Below, piece after piece: positions 1-11,121 of a stretch of 64,000 nucleotides of DNA. The DNA is from Pyxicephalus adspersus. Lineage: Eukaryota > Chordata > Amphibia > Anura > Pyxicephalidae. The stretch is taken from NCBI RefSeq assembly GCF_032062135.1, contig NC_092860.1:122972064-123036063 (forward strand). The letters run 5' to 3'. Each line of letters opens with the position of its first letter. Within the stretch, counting starts at the first letter, position 1. The notes under the pieces are model-generated. The model was not told the DNA's origin. It did no database searches and saw only the letters and a program-made list of their open reading frames with translations. Made by a program: the position numbers and the translations under genes.

Positions 1-69
1 CTGCTTTTAGCACTTATTAACCAATTTGAATTATATTATTTTTCAGTTTTCATTATGGACAGAATGGTC

Positions 70-290
70 CTGATTTATTAAGGCTTTCCGAGGCTGGAAC
101 AGATACACTTTTATTTGTGAAGCTGGGTGATCCAGCAAACTTGGAATGGATTTCTTCAAAGTAATTTGCTATTTGCTAGCAAATGTTTTGAATCATGGAT
201 CAGATCCATTCCAGATATGCTGGATCACCCAGCTTCACTGATGAAAATATATCCTCTGCAGGAGAGCTTGGAGAGCTTTAATAAATAAAT
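70..290. mobile_element. Palindromic MITE, family A, copy 1 (decayed ends)
   Basis: The left half reads tgatttatta...gctgggtgatccagcaaac and the right half is close to its reverse complement (gctggatcacccagcttc...gagctttaataaat), so the element is nearly one long inverted repeat. The same sequence recurs at 5895, 7593, 20306, 20482, 49032 and 50827. It has no coding capacity. The outer GGCC ends are worn, so no target duplication can be read here. Confidence 0.75.
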
Positions 291-1097
291 CCTCTGCCAG
301 GGAAAACTTTTTAATGGGGTCAAAGACAGTAAAAAATATACTTTGTTGGGTAAAAAGAGAATAAAGGTAAATCCTTTATCAGGTATAAAGTTTGTGTTTC
401 TGCTGAATAGACTTCCCTACTGTTAACCAATCACCAATACTAGATACATTCTTTCTAACAGAGGTTTTATCTCTTCCTTCATCCATATAAATGTAAAAAT
501 GATGATGGATGGTTCCTAGAAATAATGTGAATTAAAAGATCCTTTCGCTAACAACACCCATTCATTTACACATATTCTTTAGTACAAGAGGAATTAACAA
601 CAAACGCCTTCAGAAATGTCTTTATTTAGGTTTAGATAGAACTGGAAAGGTATTGGGAATCTGTAAAGCTTTATTGCTTTCTGTGTCCCCATTGGGAGAA
701 GTTTTCCATATTTCTGGGTGGTCACTGGGACCAAATGGTTTGGCTGGAGTTCTACTTTCATTTCGTTCAAATAGCCTAATGAATAAAATCAGTATAATCT
801 GGCATATTCACTAAACACTGACTGTCAGAGAATGTGTTATTAACTGTAACAGTAAGCATACCTAACATGGTGACTGAAGGAGGAACAGCCAACCCTTGCT
901 TCTCATTAACTAAATAATATTTCTTTATTAAATTAAATGTCCACACCACACACAAAAGTTTCTAGGTTCTTATGGTTACTGCCTATCACCCAAACTGTCA
1001 AATGTTTTGCTAGATTTCCCTGCAGCTAATGTGACTGCTTTAAACATGCTTTTTCATCAGTTCCCGGTATGGGCCTTAGGACTGAATGGCTGATATG
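291..1097. other. Gene-free AT-rich sequence
   Basis: No exon-like open frame or RNA gene is visible. Around 690-760 a phrase resembling a frog repeat (tgtgtccccattgggagaag) may be the remnant of an old element, but I could not define its ends. Confidence 0.5.
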
Positions 1098-1180
1098 CTT
1101 GGCACAGTGTCCAACACTTGCAGTACTAGAGTCCCAGGTTCAAATCCTAGCCAGTATGCTATCTTCAAGGAGTTTGCCAC
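1098..1180 (+). mobile_element. Fragment of tRNA-headed SINE (head only)
   Basis: The segment carries a pol III B-box-like ggttcaaatcc near 1138, followed by ccagtatgctatct and ggagtttgcc. These match the head of the SINE seen in full at 5211-5550 and 58434-58756. The body and tail are missing, so this is a truncated and diverged copy. Confidence 0.55.
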
Positions 1181-1821
1181 TATATTGCATGAAGTGAGAA
1201 GGTTGTAACAGAAAATTGAATCAGAACCTGCTGTTTATGATGAGCAGCTTTTAAAAATATTGATGTGGGTTGCTTTGCCAATTCTGGGCACATTCCTGCA
1301 TTAGCTGCATTAGCCACTCTCCTTCTCCTTAGAACCACCCCTGCTGGCCTGCAGCACTCAAAACATTTTCTATTAAAATTGAAAATTAATAATTCTGATC
1401 TAGCTATGTAGTTTTGATTTATTGAGGTTACTCTTGATATTGTTGGTATTTCATAATTGGTGTAAATATTGAATGCATATGGGTAAATCCAGAAAGTCCT
1501 AAAACAGTTATTAAAGATATGTAGGTCCATTTGTCTTTAAAAACTTTAATAAATTATCATTCTCTAAACAGGTGAACTGAAATTGTTTTAATGTGCATGT
1601 TTTGTTATATTTTGTGTTTAAGGGAAGAAGAGATCTCCTGATAACACCAAAACTTCATACTGTATCTGACCACAACTTCCTAGTAGAGCTAGGGCTATTG
1701 GCTCAGAGGGGTTAGTTTTCAAGACTGCGTGAGAAAAACTTAAGCATAGAGGATGCTGGTAAATGAGAGGTACATATACAACAGGAATTATGTTTACAAT
1801 ATGGATCGTTGATTTAATTGT

Positions 1822-1968
1822 TGGATTTACAGGAATAGTTTTAGCATTTGTAATAGGGTTACAGGAAGGGTTAGTTTGAGGGTAAGTATTGAAATTATAG
1901 GGAACGTTAGTGTTGGAGTTTCAGACGGGGGGGTTAGCATTGGGGTTAGGGTCAGGGTTACAGGAAAG
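1822..1968 (+). repeat. Degenerate telomere-like GGGTTA minisatellite
   Basis: About 145 bp contain many imperfect G-rich units: gggttacagg, gggttag, gggtaag, ggggttagg, gggtcagggttacagg. The units resemble vertebrate telomere repeats (TTAGGG) but with irregular spacers, more like a G-rich minisatellite than a clean interstitial telomere tract. The G-rich strand is the plus strand. Confidence 0.6.
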
Positions 1969-4057
1969 TTACCACTCCTGGACGCCTACTATACACAACT
2001 AGGCATCCAGGATCATTTTCTGACAAACAAATTAATAAAATAGGCACTAAGCCAAAATGGCTGTACAGGCCATTGTCTCCTACTTTCTGTCAAATGAAGG
2101 ATACGCTTGAAAAAAAAAGGAACGGTAAAGCTGGGTATACAAAAGGGTTATTGTTGCTGTTTCAGTAATGGTAATGGCATGCTAGAGAGTATTTGAGTTT
2201 AAGAGTTACATTACAGGGAACCTTGGTGTGAAGGTTTGTGGGTTAGGTGAACTTCATTTCTGTTTGTTACTCTGCATCAAATCAAAAGCTGTTGTTGACA
2301 AGCTCTAGATGGTAAAATGCAATTACCCAAGATAATTAGTGGTTCTACAAAGATATGCTATCAGCAAAGGATGCTCATATTGGTAACAGCAATCTACAAA
2401 TGTGACCTTATCATTGACTAAAGTGTATCCTAAACCTAAAAGAGAACAATTTCCTTGTCCAAGAGATCACCTTACATGTTGAAAGTCTAAAAACAAACTA
2501 CCAGAATCTGAGACACTCATGCAGGCTCAATATTATACAAACATATACTGTAGTAACTGCTCTAGTGACTGTGTGATTGCAGCATGGCCTTGGCACATGA
2601 TGACTAATAGGTAATGACACCCACTGACACCTTACACAAAAGGCTGTATGTTTATATGGTTGTAACAAACAAGTTTAAGTGCCATGTCCTGTATGTGAAA
2701 GTCATTAGTGCAACTCCAGCATATCTACAAATGTAGATATTTAGAAAATATATTGTGGTGTAAGTTTACCTATGAAATATGCCAAATAGGCTTGCTCTAC
2801 AAATGTGCTGATGTTCGCCCTTTGGCTGGGAATAGGGAAACTCCCACAGATATAACAAAATGAATTGGGGTTGTTTAGGCACTTACGACGAGAAACAGCA
2901 GAACCAGACATGATCTCAAAGAAAGGAAATACGTGTGCAAGTAGAAAAATACATTTTGCTTATTCACTACGTAGAACAGCGTACAACCTCTGACCACACT
3001 GTCTTGCGTGTAAATGAATAGCCTATACAAATCCACGCTACAGTAATCGCATTATTATAAGCGGTAGAGAAAAAACCTGACGTGATTAAAGAAAACTAAC
3101 TGAACTTTCAGAATCAGCAGATCTATTTTAGTGTAAATAAGCCTAAAAATTGTCAACAAAGTCAACAAAAAATTTGTTCAAAATTTTTCTGCAGTGGTAT
3201 AAGTGTGAGGGGCTGTATTAATTCAGAAAGTAATGTCACTTCCAACTGAAGAAATAATTTAGGAATTATGTTTAATGGACTGTTTTTCATTAAACATTGT
3301 AAAAATGTAAAAATCAGATTAAAATTACTGTCACATAAAACTTAGCACAACTCAATATAAGAACCCAGTAAAATACGTTAAAGTTAAACTTACTTAATTT
3401 GAATCAAGCACACACACAACGCAAGGAGCAGCAGATATTTCTCCACGAAAAAATGTTAATAAATGCCAAATAAAACATACACTGAGAAAACATTTCTGTC
3501 TCATTCATTGGACTGTTTTCCAGAGAAGCTCTAAGCATATGTGTATAAAACAAGATGCTGTCTATTTCAATGTCCCAGTTTCCGTTGGTTTAACTTGCAA
3601 ACATCGCTGTATTTCACAGAAAATCTTGCAAAAATATTGCTGATTTTTCAATAAAACAGTTGAGTAATTATCAATAAGACTTGTTGAAAAACAAAGATAG
3701 TTTTACATCATCTAAACTAAAATGTGTCAAAAAAACAAGCTACCAGCAATCTGAGGAGGGATGGGTGGAATGACTGTGGGCATGCAAATCGGTACCATAA
3801 GTAATTCATTATTTGCAAATCTATTCAGAAGTTCACCTAACAATCTTCTTCTGATTGATCATCAATGATCAATCAATGATTATTGATCTAATTAAAACTA
3901 AAGATACATGGTGACATTTTCCACTGACAGCTATGTTCTAAATGTGCTTGTGTTTCACCACTAAATGTTTACAATAACGGACTCCATTTTACCTGCTAGA
4001 ACATTTACAAACTTTGCTTTGATGGAATCTAATTTTGTTGGTGTCCTCATTCAGGTA
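1969..4057. other. Gene-free stretch, no clear repeats
   Basis: This is AT-rich single-copy-looking sequence. A small cluster of ATTGATCA-type palindromic words sits at 3848-3895. No exon, RNA gene or transposon end is recognisable. Confidence 0.5.
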
Positions 4058-4370
4058 TTATTATTATCAATTACTTATATAGGGCTATCATCATATATAG
4101 GCCTACACATAAAATACACACTATAGACATAAACAGTAGTAGTAAATAAAAAGCCCAAAAGAACAGCTAACCTTGAAAATTGATCATAGAAATTGATGAC
4201 ACTAAATACACACTACAGATGATGAACACACAGTAAAGGGGATGAATAGTTGCCCAAGTGTACCATACATAGAGAAAGGGTGGAGATGTATCTATACATG
4301 GCACTCATTGGAACAACAAGAAAGGGAGCCCTTACCCTTTGAGTTTACAGTCTAAAGGTGGTAGAGAACA
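4058..4370 (-). mobile_element. Highly degenerate SINE/LINE tail copy
   Basis: The interval starts with a short (ATT)n followed by acttatatagggctatcatc, which resembles the shared tail (tttatatagcgctatcata) of the SINE at 5211. It ends with gagtttacagtctaaaggtgg, resembling the gagcttacaatctaggtgg block of the LINE tail. The middle is not alignable by eye. Confidence 0.35.
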
Positions 4371-5210
4371 AGAGGTAAGATAATAGCATGACTTTTAATA
4401 CTTAATGAGGTCTACAGGAGAAAATAAGGAAGGATCTAATTATGAAATTTTAGTTTTCTGATGATTAACTGATTTATTGATTTCAGGTATAGAAAACTTT
4501 TCAGGAATGCTACAGACTGCAACAACTTTTTACCACACAGGATGTAGGGCAGGATCTGTAGCAAGGAGAAAGACAACAATAAAAAGCTGGTATAAGTTCC
4601 AGTATCAAGATACATAACTTGAAGAATCTCTACAGCAAACCATTGTCAGCCCTTGTAACCTTTTATGAAAATAAAACATATACAACTAGCATATTATGAG
4701 CAGTTAAGCCTGGCCTGTTCCTGTGTTCTGTCGGCTCACCAGTTCTTCTTTTATGAGTAAATGTTTTCCTAAGCAACTTAGTATAATTTCTACTTTATGA
4801 TATTTTATTATGTGAACTCTAAAAGAAGTCCCTGCCAGCTACAAATTAATCCTTAAATGCAACACAGAAACTTTGATTTGGGTGTGTGAAAGAATGTAGA
4901 AGGGTCTACAAATGGTTCATTTTAGTTTTTGTGCAAAGGCTAACTGTATTCATTACAAAATCTGTCACTGCAAACAGAAAGCTATAGAAGAAAATCGCTA
5001 CACAGCATCATTGTCCAGTAACACTGTAAAGTCATGTGTATGGAACCCAACTACCTGTACACGTATCACTGACAGATGCATCAACCATGCAGTCACAAGA
5101 ACACAGAACCCTTGCAACATGTCAGCATTGACTTCCCATGGACATATTTTACCAATATACCATAATCAAAGTTCTAAAGAAGAGGGAGAACCCTAAAACA
5201 CACTTTGCAC
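4371..5210. other. Gene-free stretch
   Basis: A 94-codon open frame runs through 4912-5196, but it has no recognisable domain, low-complexity support or splice context. I treat it as chance. No repeats were identified. Confidence 0.5.
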
Positions 5211-5550
5211 ATTATTATCATTACAAGGTATTTATATAGCGCTATCATATTACACAGTGCTGTACAAAGTCCATAGTCATGTCACTAGCTATCGCTCAAA
5301 GGAGTTCACAATCTAATGTCCCTTCCTCAGTCATATGTCTTTAATACAGTCTAAGGTAAATTTTGAGGGGAAGCCAATTAACCTAACTGCATGTTTTTGG
5401 GATGTGGGAGGAAACCGGAGTACCCGGAGGAAACCTACGCAGACACAGGGAGACCCCGCAAACTCTATGCAGATAGTTTTTCCTGGGTTAGATTTGTACC
5501 TGGGTCCTAGCGCTGCAAAGGCCAGAGTACTAACCTCTGAGCCACCGTGC
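5211..5550 (-). mobile_element. tRNA-headed SINE with LINE-like 3' tail, near full length
   Basis: Read on the minus strand, the element begins with gcacggtggctcagaggtta (A-box-like) and a decayed B box near 5490-5505. A body follows with ggtttcctccgggtactccg, and it ends in tagcgctatataaatacc plus an (AAT)-type run. This is the usual order of a tRNA-derived SINE: pol III promoter head, unrelated body, tail taken from a partner LINE. The tail matches the LINE tails at 39113, 46580 and 50194. Short open frames on both strands here are repeat artefacts. Confidence 0.75.
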
Positions 5551-5894
5551 AATGCATCCATTGAAATTATGATGTCTTCAACTAAATGTTTGAGAATTTA
5601 GTTACATAAAAACCTTCCCGAAGAAGTGGAGCCACAGGTAGTCCTTCCTAAGTCCTCCCTAAGGACTCTCTAAGAATCCACATCAGCAGAAAACTCCAAT
5701 TATTTTGTCCACCTAAAATATTTAGCTTTTTCTCACTCAATTTTTTTCTTCACAATAAAAAACTATAGCCCAGGGCAGCAGGAAAAATAGGCAGCACCAG
5801 GTTAAAGCAACAATGGTTTATTTTATTTGTTTTTTTAGTTTCACTTGCCATGATATCTTTTGTGATCATTGATATCTCTGGGCGATTATCGATT
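5551..5894. other. Gene-free spacer
   Basis: AT-rich sequence between a SINE and a truncated MITE; nothing recognisable. Confidence 0.5.
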
Positions 5895-6029
5895 ACTTAA
5901 AATTATTTGCTATTAGTTGGCAAATGTTTTCAATCCTGGACCAGATCTGTTCTAGTTTCTGTGGATCACCCAGTTCCCGCTGTCAAAGTCTATTTACTTC
6001 AGTTTTAGAGACCTTTAAGAAATCAGGCC
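5895..6029. mobile_element. Palindromic MITE, family A, copy 2 (right half)
   Basis: Only the right portion is present: ggcaaatgttttcaatcctgg...ggatcacccagttc...taagaaatcaggcc. The left arm is missing or too diverged. The five bases after the terminal GGCC are CAATG, which fits the CAnnG target pattern of intact copies. Confidence 0.65.
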
Positions 6030-7592
6030 CAATGCTGTTCCCTTTCTTCATAGGATCTCAACTGTCTTTACAATGCTGCCTTTATTAGCTATTTTTGTCG
6101 GCCCAGCTATTTATAGCAAGATGGCTCCTGAAGAGGTAGAGTTTGCTTGCATTATGTGTTTCTAATAATGAATTCCTAGAGCAGCATGGTGTACAAACAG
6201 GGATCTGTCCTTATTTGAACTGTAGATCGCTACTGACTGGTAGGCATGTCTGGTACCTAATGCATGTGGTAAATAAAATCATATGCATTTCAATTAGTTT
6301 TTAAACTCTCATCAAGGCAAACAGCAGCATGAGGCATATAATATAGGAATATAAGTAAAGGCACCTGGAAGCTGGACTGGATACATGTACACTATTTCCT
6401 GAAGAAAGGGAACCGATCTGATAGTAACACTCACTATAACAAGAGCATTTATTGCAAAGTTACCAAAGGTATACAAATCAACGTTGGCCATAGTCAACAG
6501 ATGACAATTGGAAGTGCAGGCACAATACATAGACTTTACTTGACAACAAGAAATGTATTCTGTATTTCAGTAAATATAGTTTTGTTCTCTCTTTTCACCG
6601 GGGTTGGCTTTGATAGGAGGTACATGTAGAGCCCTTGCCCGGAGCCTGGACCTTCCCAACAGTCTTTGGTTCACCAACTGTCAATCAGAAGGCAACATCA
6701 CAGCAGGAATTCCTTTACAAGAGATCTACAGAACTCGAGAGAAAAAGCAGTAGGGCCTCCTCAGCACAGTATTAAACCTAAATGACAACATTTGGACTTA
6801 ACTACAAACAGGGGGTCTCTAGAGAAAACACCTGAACTCCTTATTTTAACCTTCTGGAAACCCACTCAGTGGTACCAGCAATGTAGGTGGCCTCAGTCTG
6901 TATTCTGCCCTGGGACTTTTGTTTATGACACCTTTTTCTGCTACACTTTTGCTTGCTTACTGAAATTAAGAAGTGTTACAGAACTTTACTCTTGGGTATT
7001 TGGTACTGTCTCATGTGTTAGAGACATGTGTCCAAAGGAAATGTTGTCCTGTTACTGACAATACAAATATTCAATCATCATTCTCTATTTTCTTCCCCCC
7101 TATGTAACCTTACACCAAAGTCATCAGCCCTGTTTCAATTATCCTCAGCCTGGCATATGCATCTGAATGTACAGTCTTTGAAGAAACTGTTCTGTTTGAT
7201 TTCAGCCTGGACAAATCACTTCTGGCTGCCCTGGACTTTCTGATCTACTGTACTTGCAATTCTCTAAAGGATGGAGCTTAGCGTGGGCTCCAATTCTCTT
7301 TGTGACAAAATTTTCTTACTGCTTTCCTATTGCAGAGTCGCAATTTAAACTGTGTGTTGTAGTACACAATGTACACATTTAATTTCAGTAGTAGAAGGCA
7401 TGTATATCTTATTTATTCCAGGGATTGCAGTTTTATCTTACTTTCCTCAACCTATGAAAAATATAAAATAGATATAATTTCTAACTGGGCTACTCCACTT
7501 TTGGTAATTTTTGTATATTCATAGCTACAGTACAAATCAGCAGTGGGCAGTCTATGTTTACAACAATGGTCCTCCAAAGATACAGTACATTG
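6030..7592. other. Gene-free stretch
   Basis: Several open frames of 60-90 codons occur on both strands but none resembles a protein I know, and none has a convincing splice or start context. No repeats recognised. Confidence 0.5.
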
Positions 7593-7810
7593 GGCCTGAT
7601 TTAAAAAAGCTCTCCAAGACTGGAGAGGATACACTTTCATCAGTGAACCTGGGTGATCCAAAAACCTGGAATGGCCCTGTGCAAGATTGAAAATATTAGC
7701 TATCAAATAGCAAATTACTTTAGGAAATTAATTCCAGGTTTGCTGGGTCACCCAGGCACACTGATGAAAGTGTATACTGTCCAGCCTTGGAGAGCTTTAA
7801 TAATCAGGTC
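7593..7810. mobile_element. Palindromic MITE, family A, copy 3
   Basis: Both arms are present: ggcctgatttaaaaaagctc on the left and gagctttaataatcaggtc on the right. The left flank is CATTG; the right flank is TAGTG, a two-mismatch match to a 5-bp duplication. A short minus-strand open frame lies inside and is not a gene. Confidence 0.75.
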
Positions 7811-8506
7811 TAGTGGTTGAACAGGTAATATTTTGCTAGCATGATCACCATGTGAAAATAAAGTTAAAAAAATAAACTAAGGCAAGCACCTCATTTTAAG
7901 ACTGGTAAGATGGTATGACTGGCAAGACACCTTTGTTACTACATGCGTATTCAGGGACAATAGTTCACTAAATTGTCCTAGATATCAAGGCCTTTTTTTA
8001 TTTATTGTTCACCTGCCCCAATATTATCAGATTTTGAAAACATTTATTTGTCTTCTTAAATCACTATAAGAATCTCAACTCCCCTCAATCCAGGAATACA
8101 TTTTTGGACACCACAATGACTTAAACATATATAATTATATAAAATGCTTCTATGATTTTTTAATTCAAACACAAAGCCACACTCTACAACATATTCATAT
8201 CCCCCACTATGATTCATTTTTTTATGGCTTTGAATCCCATATTTTTTGATTAGATATCTCAATAATTTTAAATTGGTTTGTAAGTGAACTCCTTTCTGAT
8301 ACATTAGAATTGTATGAAACCAGATCCTTTATTAAAATTTTACATTTTTCATAATACATATACATTTAATTACATTTAACAATTTCCTTAAGTAAACATT
8401 GAACAAAAAAAAAGTTTATCATAACAGAATAGACCATTTTGATCATAATGTATTATAATTTTTAACTTGACATATTACACAAATCTTTTCTAATGTCTCT
8501 TTTATA
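7811..8506. other. Gene-free AT-rich spacer
   Basis: Very AT-rich sequence with poly(A)/poly(T) runs and no recognisable element. Confidence 0.5.
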
Positions 8507-8640
8507 GTCATATGTCATTACCCCAGTGTAAAGCCAAATTTGAGGGGAAACTATTTAACCTAACCGGATGTTTTTTTGAGATGTGTAAGGAAACCAAAGT
8601 ACCCGACTGAACCCATACAAACACAGGGAAAAATCTTCTC
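8507..8640 (-). mobile_element. SINE body fragment
   Basis: tcatatgtcattacccc, aaatttgaggggaaac, taacctaaccggatg and aacacagggaaaa match, in the same order, the body of the SINE at 5211-5550. The tRNA head and the LINE-like tail are absent. Confidence 0.6.
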
Positions 8641-9319
8641 TGTGTGATATGAAAATATTCGCACAGCCGATATCTACTTGTCAAGTTGTAACAACTGTCT
8701 ACACTGAATAAACGCCAATGTGTCCAAACAAAAACTAATCCTATTGTAGCTGACAACGCACATCATGTTGGGTTCTGTTTACCCTGTTGTCCATACTGCT
8801 GTTTATTTTGTGTCCACAGACATCCCAGAGGTTTGTAACCAGGAGCACATACCTTGTCTGTGTTTATGATGCCTTAGATGTAAGTAATAAGAAACTGGAA
8901 GTGATAAACTTCATATCTTGACGTCTAAAGAATGTCAGTAAGACTGCATGTGCTTTTGTTCTTTTTGTGATATATTACACATACGTGTCCACTGTATTAC
9001 TACCAAAGTCTTTTTAGGTAAATACCTAAATATTAAAAACCATCATCTGTTCCAGCTATTGTTAGCTTCAGCTTCCGCAATTATTTTTCATGTAATCCTA
9101 CAGCATTCTCTTCATCCATTTATTTATTCTCATATTTCACACATTAAAACAGTCCCACAAAACATACTTCTTTAGAAACACCCACTCTTTGCTCTTTCCA
9201 CCCTATTAATTTGTTATCTTTTATTAACTAAGCACCTGCAAAAATAAAACTAGCTGACAATGCTTCCCTGGAATCTCAAACATCAGCATATCTGGGATCT
9301 TTCCAAAATCACTGAGGTT
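8641..9319. other. Gene-free spacer
   Basis: No coding or repeat signal recognised. Confidence 0.45.
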
Positions 9320-10160
9320 GAGTAGGGGAGCCCATATGCCTAATTCCCGTTCTGGCTGCCCAGCCACCTTCTAACCACCCTCAATGTAACCTCCCACCAG
9401 CCCCCAATAATGCTACAAAGCCGATTGCTGGATTAAATGGCTGAAAGCAGCCACTTTATTACCCTACAATAAATATATATATATATGCATAACTCAACAA
9501 TGCTCAACAACCACCCAAAGTTTCCAACATAACAGTCCCTCCCTGTAAGTACCCAAATGAACCCCCAGTATACTTCAATCATCTTAACACTTGGCTTCAG
9601 GTCCCCAGGGGGGGCATTTTTTTACCACCTCCAAATGAGGTCTGCCAATCCCTAATTCTTATGTCCCAAGCCGCACCACATTGACTTGAGGACATTACTC
9701 ATCACAAAGCTGCCCCTTCACCTGCATCCATACTGTAGTTACCTTTTCTGTAACCACTCCACCTTTTGGAGACACCACACCTCAGGTGGTTCCCCACTGC
9801 CAAAACAATACTCAGATACCACCCTCGAGGACCTGCCAACCAGGCAATAAATGACAACCACAACCCCCCCAATCAACCCCAAAGCCCCAAAGGAGGGTGG
9901 GTGGGTCACTTTCCCCCCACTGCTTCCTCCCTAACTGACTCCATTTCCTCTCTGTTCTTCTTTTAAACCCTTCTGACCCCCTACCCTATATTTTAAAACA
10001 GTCAATCCTGCCCTGACCGTATCAAACTTACCATCCCCCATTAACCCTTCCCAATTTGGGCCCCTAAGCCCCCCCCCCCCTTATGTCCAGGCCTCCACCT
10101 TTGGCCTTAGCCCTTGGCTTCAGGCTTCTCTTAAGATTGGGGTGTAGTGAAGGGTGGGAC
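9320..10160 (-). repeat. C-rich, strand-asymmetric unclassified block
   Basis: The plus strand is strikingly C-rich and G-poor over about 800 bp, with long C runs (for example near 10068-10080) and phrases such as ccaggcctccacctttggcc. Its base composition differs sharply from both flanks, which suggests an inserted element. I see no terminal repeats or open frame that would classify it. An LTR or DIRS-type terminus is possible but unsupported. Confidence 0.4.
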
Positions 10161-10309
10161 AAGGAATGGGCCTAATCATGGTATACAGAGCTTTCTGCTA
10201 AAATGGAAGAAGTGGTTGAACAGTAATACATGTAGCGTGTGTACGTGAAGTCCAAATATTGCGTGCTTACAGTGCTGTACCTTGATTCTGAAAGGACTGC
10301 AAGTGATTA

Positions 10310-10481
10310 GATTATAGACCCCATCCAGAGACACAACCCACCCACTGCCTAGACCCAGCGATGTCTGCAGCTCTGGCCGGTGCGCCCCCCCAGCAGGGTC
10401 CTTCTGCTGACTCCACTGGGGGGCGCATCGGCCAGAGCCGCGGACCACCAAAATTTTCTAGACCGCAGTTGGGGACCGCTG
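10310..10481 (-). mobile_element. hAT-like non-autonomous element end with internal hairpin
   Basis: Read on the minus strand the right end is CAGCGGTCCCCAACTGCGGTC, a typical hAT-family MITE terminus. Inside, ctctggccggtgcgcccccc (from 10370) and ggggggcgcatcggccagag (to 10439) form a GC-rich inverted repeat around a short loop. The other end and the 8-bp target duplication could not be located, so the left boundary is approximate. Confidence 0.5.
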
Positions 10482-10965
10482 CTCCAAAACCCTAAAAGTG
10501 GAAAACTTTTGTTGTGGAAAGCATTTTAAATACACAGCCTGGGATGTTCACCTTTAACAGTGACTGGTATTCACTTGCCTGCACTGCCACTCTTCCCCAG
10601 GTCTGATAAAGGCCATATCCCTATATCCATAGCTTTATCTGTATTTCACACAAGATCATCACCCTCATCAGAGCCAGGCAGAACAAGAGGAGAAACGTAA
10701 GAGGGCCTTGACTGTAAGAGCTCTGATGACTGTTCTGAGTAAAGAAGTAATGCTGCATATAATTCTCTAGATCAGCTGAATAATCAAGCAGGATATTAAA
10801 AAAATCTGACCCGGAGCCCCAGTAACAATTCTGATTAGTTTAAATCTCCATGCAAAAGTCAGAAATTTCCCTAACAAGGTTACACGTTTGCTTTGAAAAG
10901 AAAGGGTGTGGGGTGTTCTTTAGTCCTAACACACCTGCTAGCCTAGTGGCAGTGCTGTTTCTGTA
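10482..10965. other. Gene-free spacer
   Basis: No coding or repeat signal recognised between the hAT-like end and the LINE tail. Confidence 0.45.
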
Positions 10966-11002
<37 letters not shown>

Positions 11003-11121
11003 AATAATAATAATAATAAACAGTATTTATATAGCACCATCATATTACGCAGTGCTGTACCTTAAATAGGTTTGCAAATGACAGACAGATAGATGATACA
11101 GGAGGTGGAGAGGACCCTAAG
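10966..11121 (-). mobile_element. LINE 3' tail fragment with (ATT)n/(AAT)n
   Basis: A (ATT)n then (AAT)n run is followed by aaacagtatttatatagcac, catcatattacgcagtgctg and gtttgcaaatgacagac. This is the reverse complement of the LINE 3' tail at 46580-46797 and 50194-50392. It is 5'-truncated, as most LINE copies are. Confidence 0.7.

Noticed and set aside
4912..5196. 94-codon plus-strand open frame
   Set aside because: No recognisable domain, no splice sites, and no upstream or downstream context; long chance frames are expected at this length.
5335..5601. Open frames on both strands at 5331-5601
   Set aside because: They lie inside the SINE body and read its pol III-type sequence, so they are repeat artefacts.
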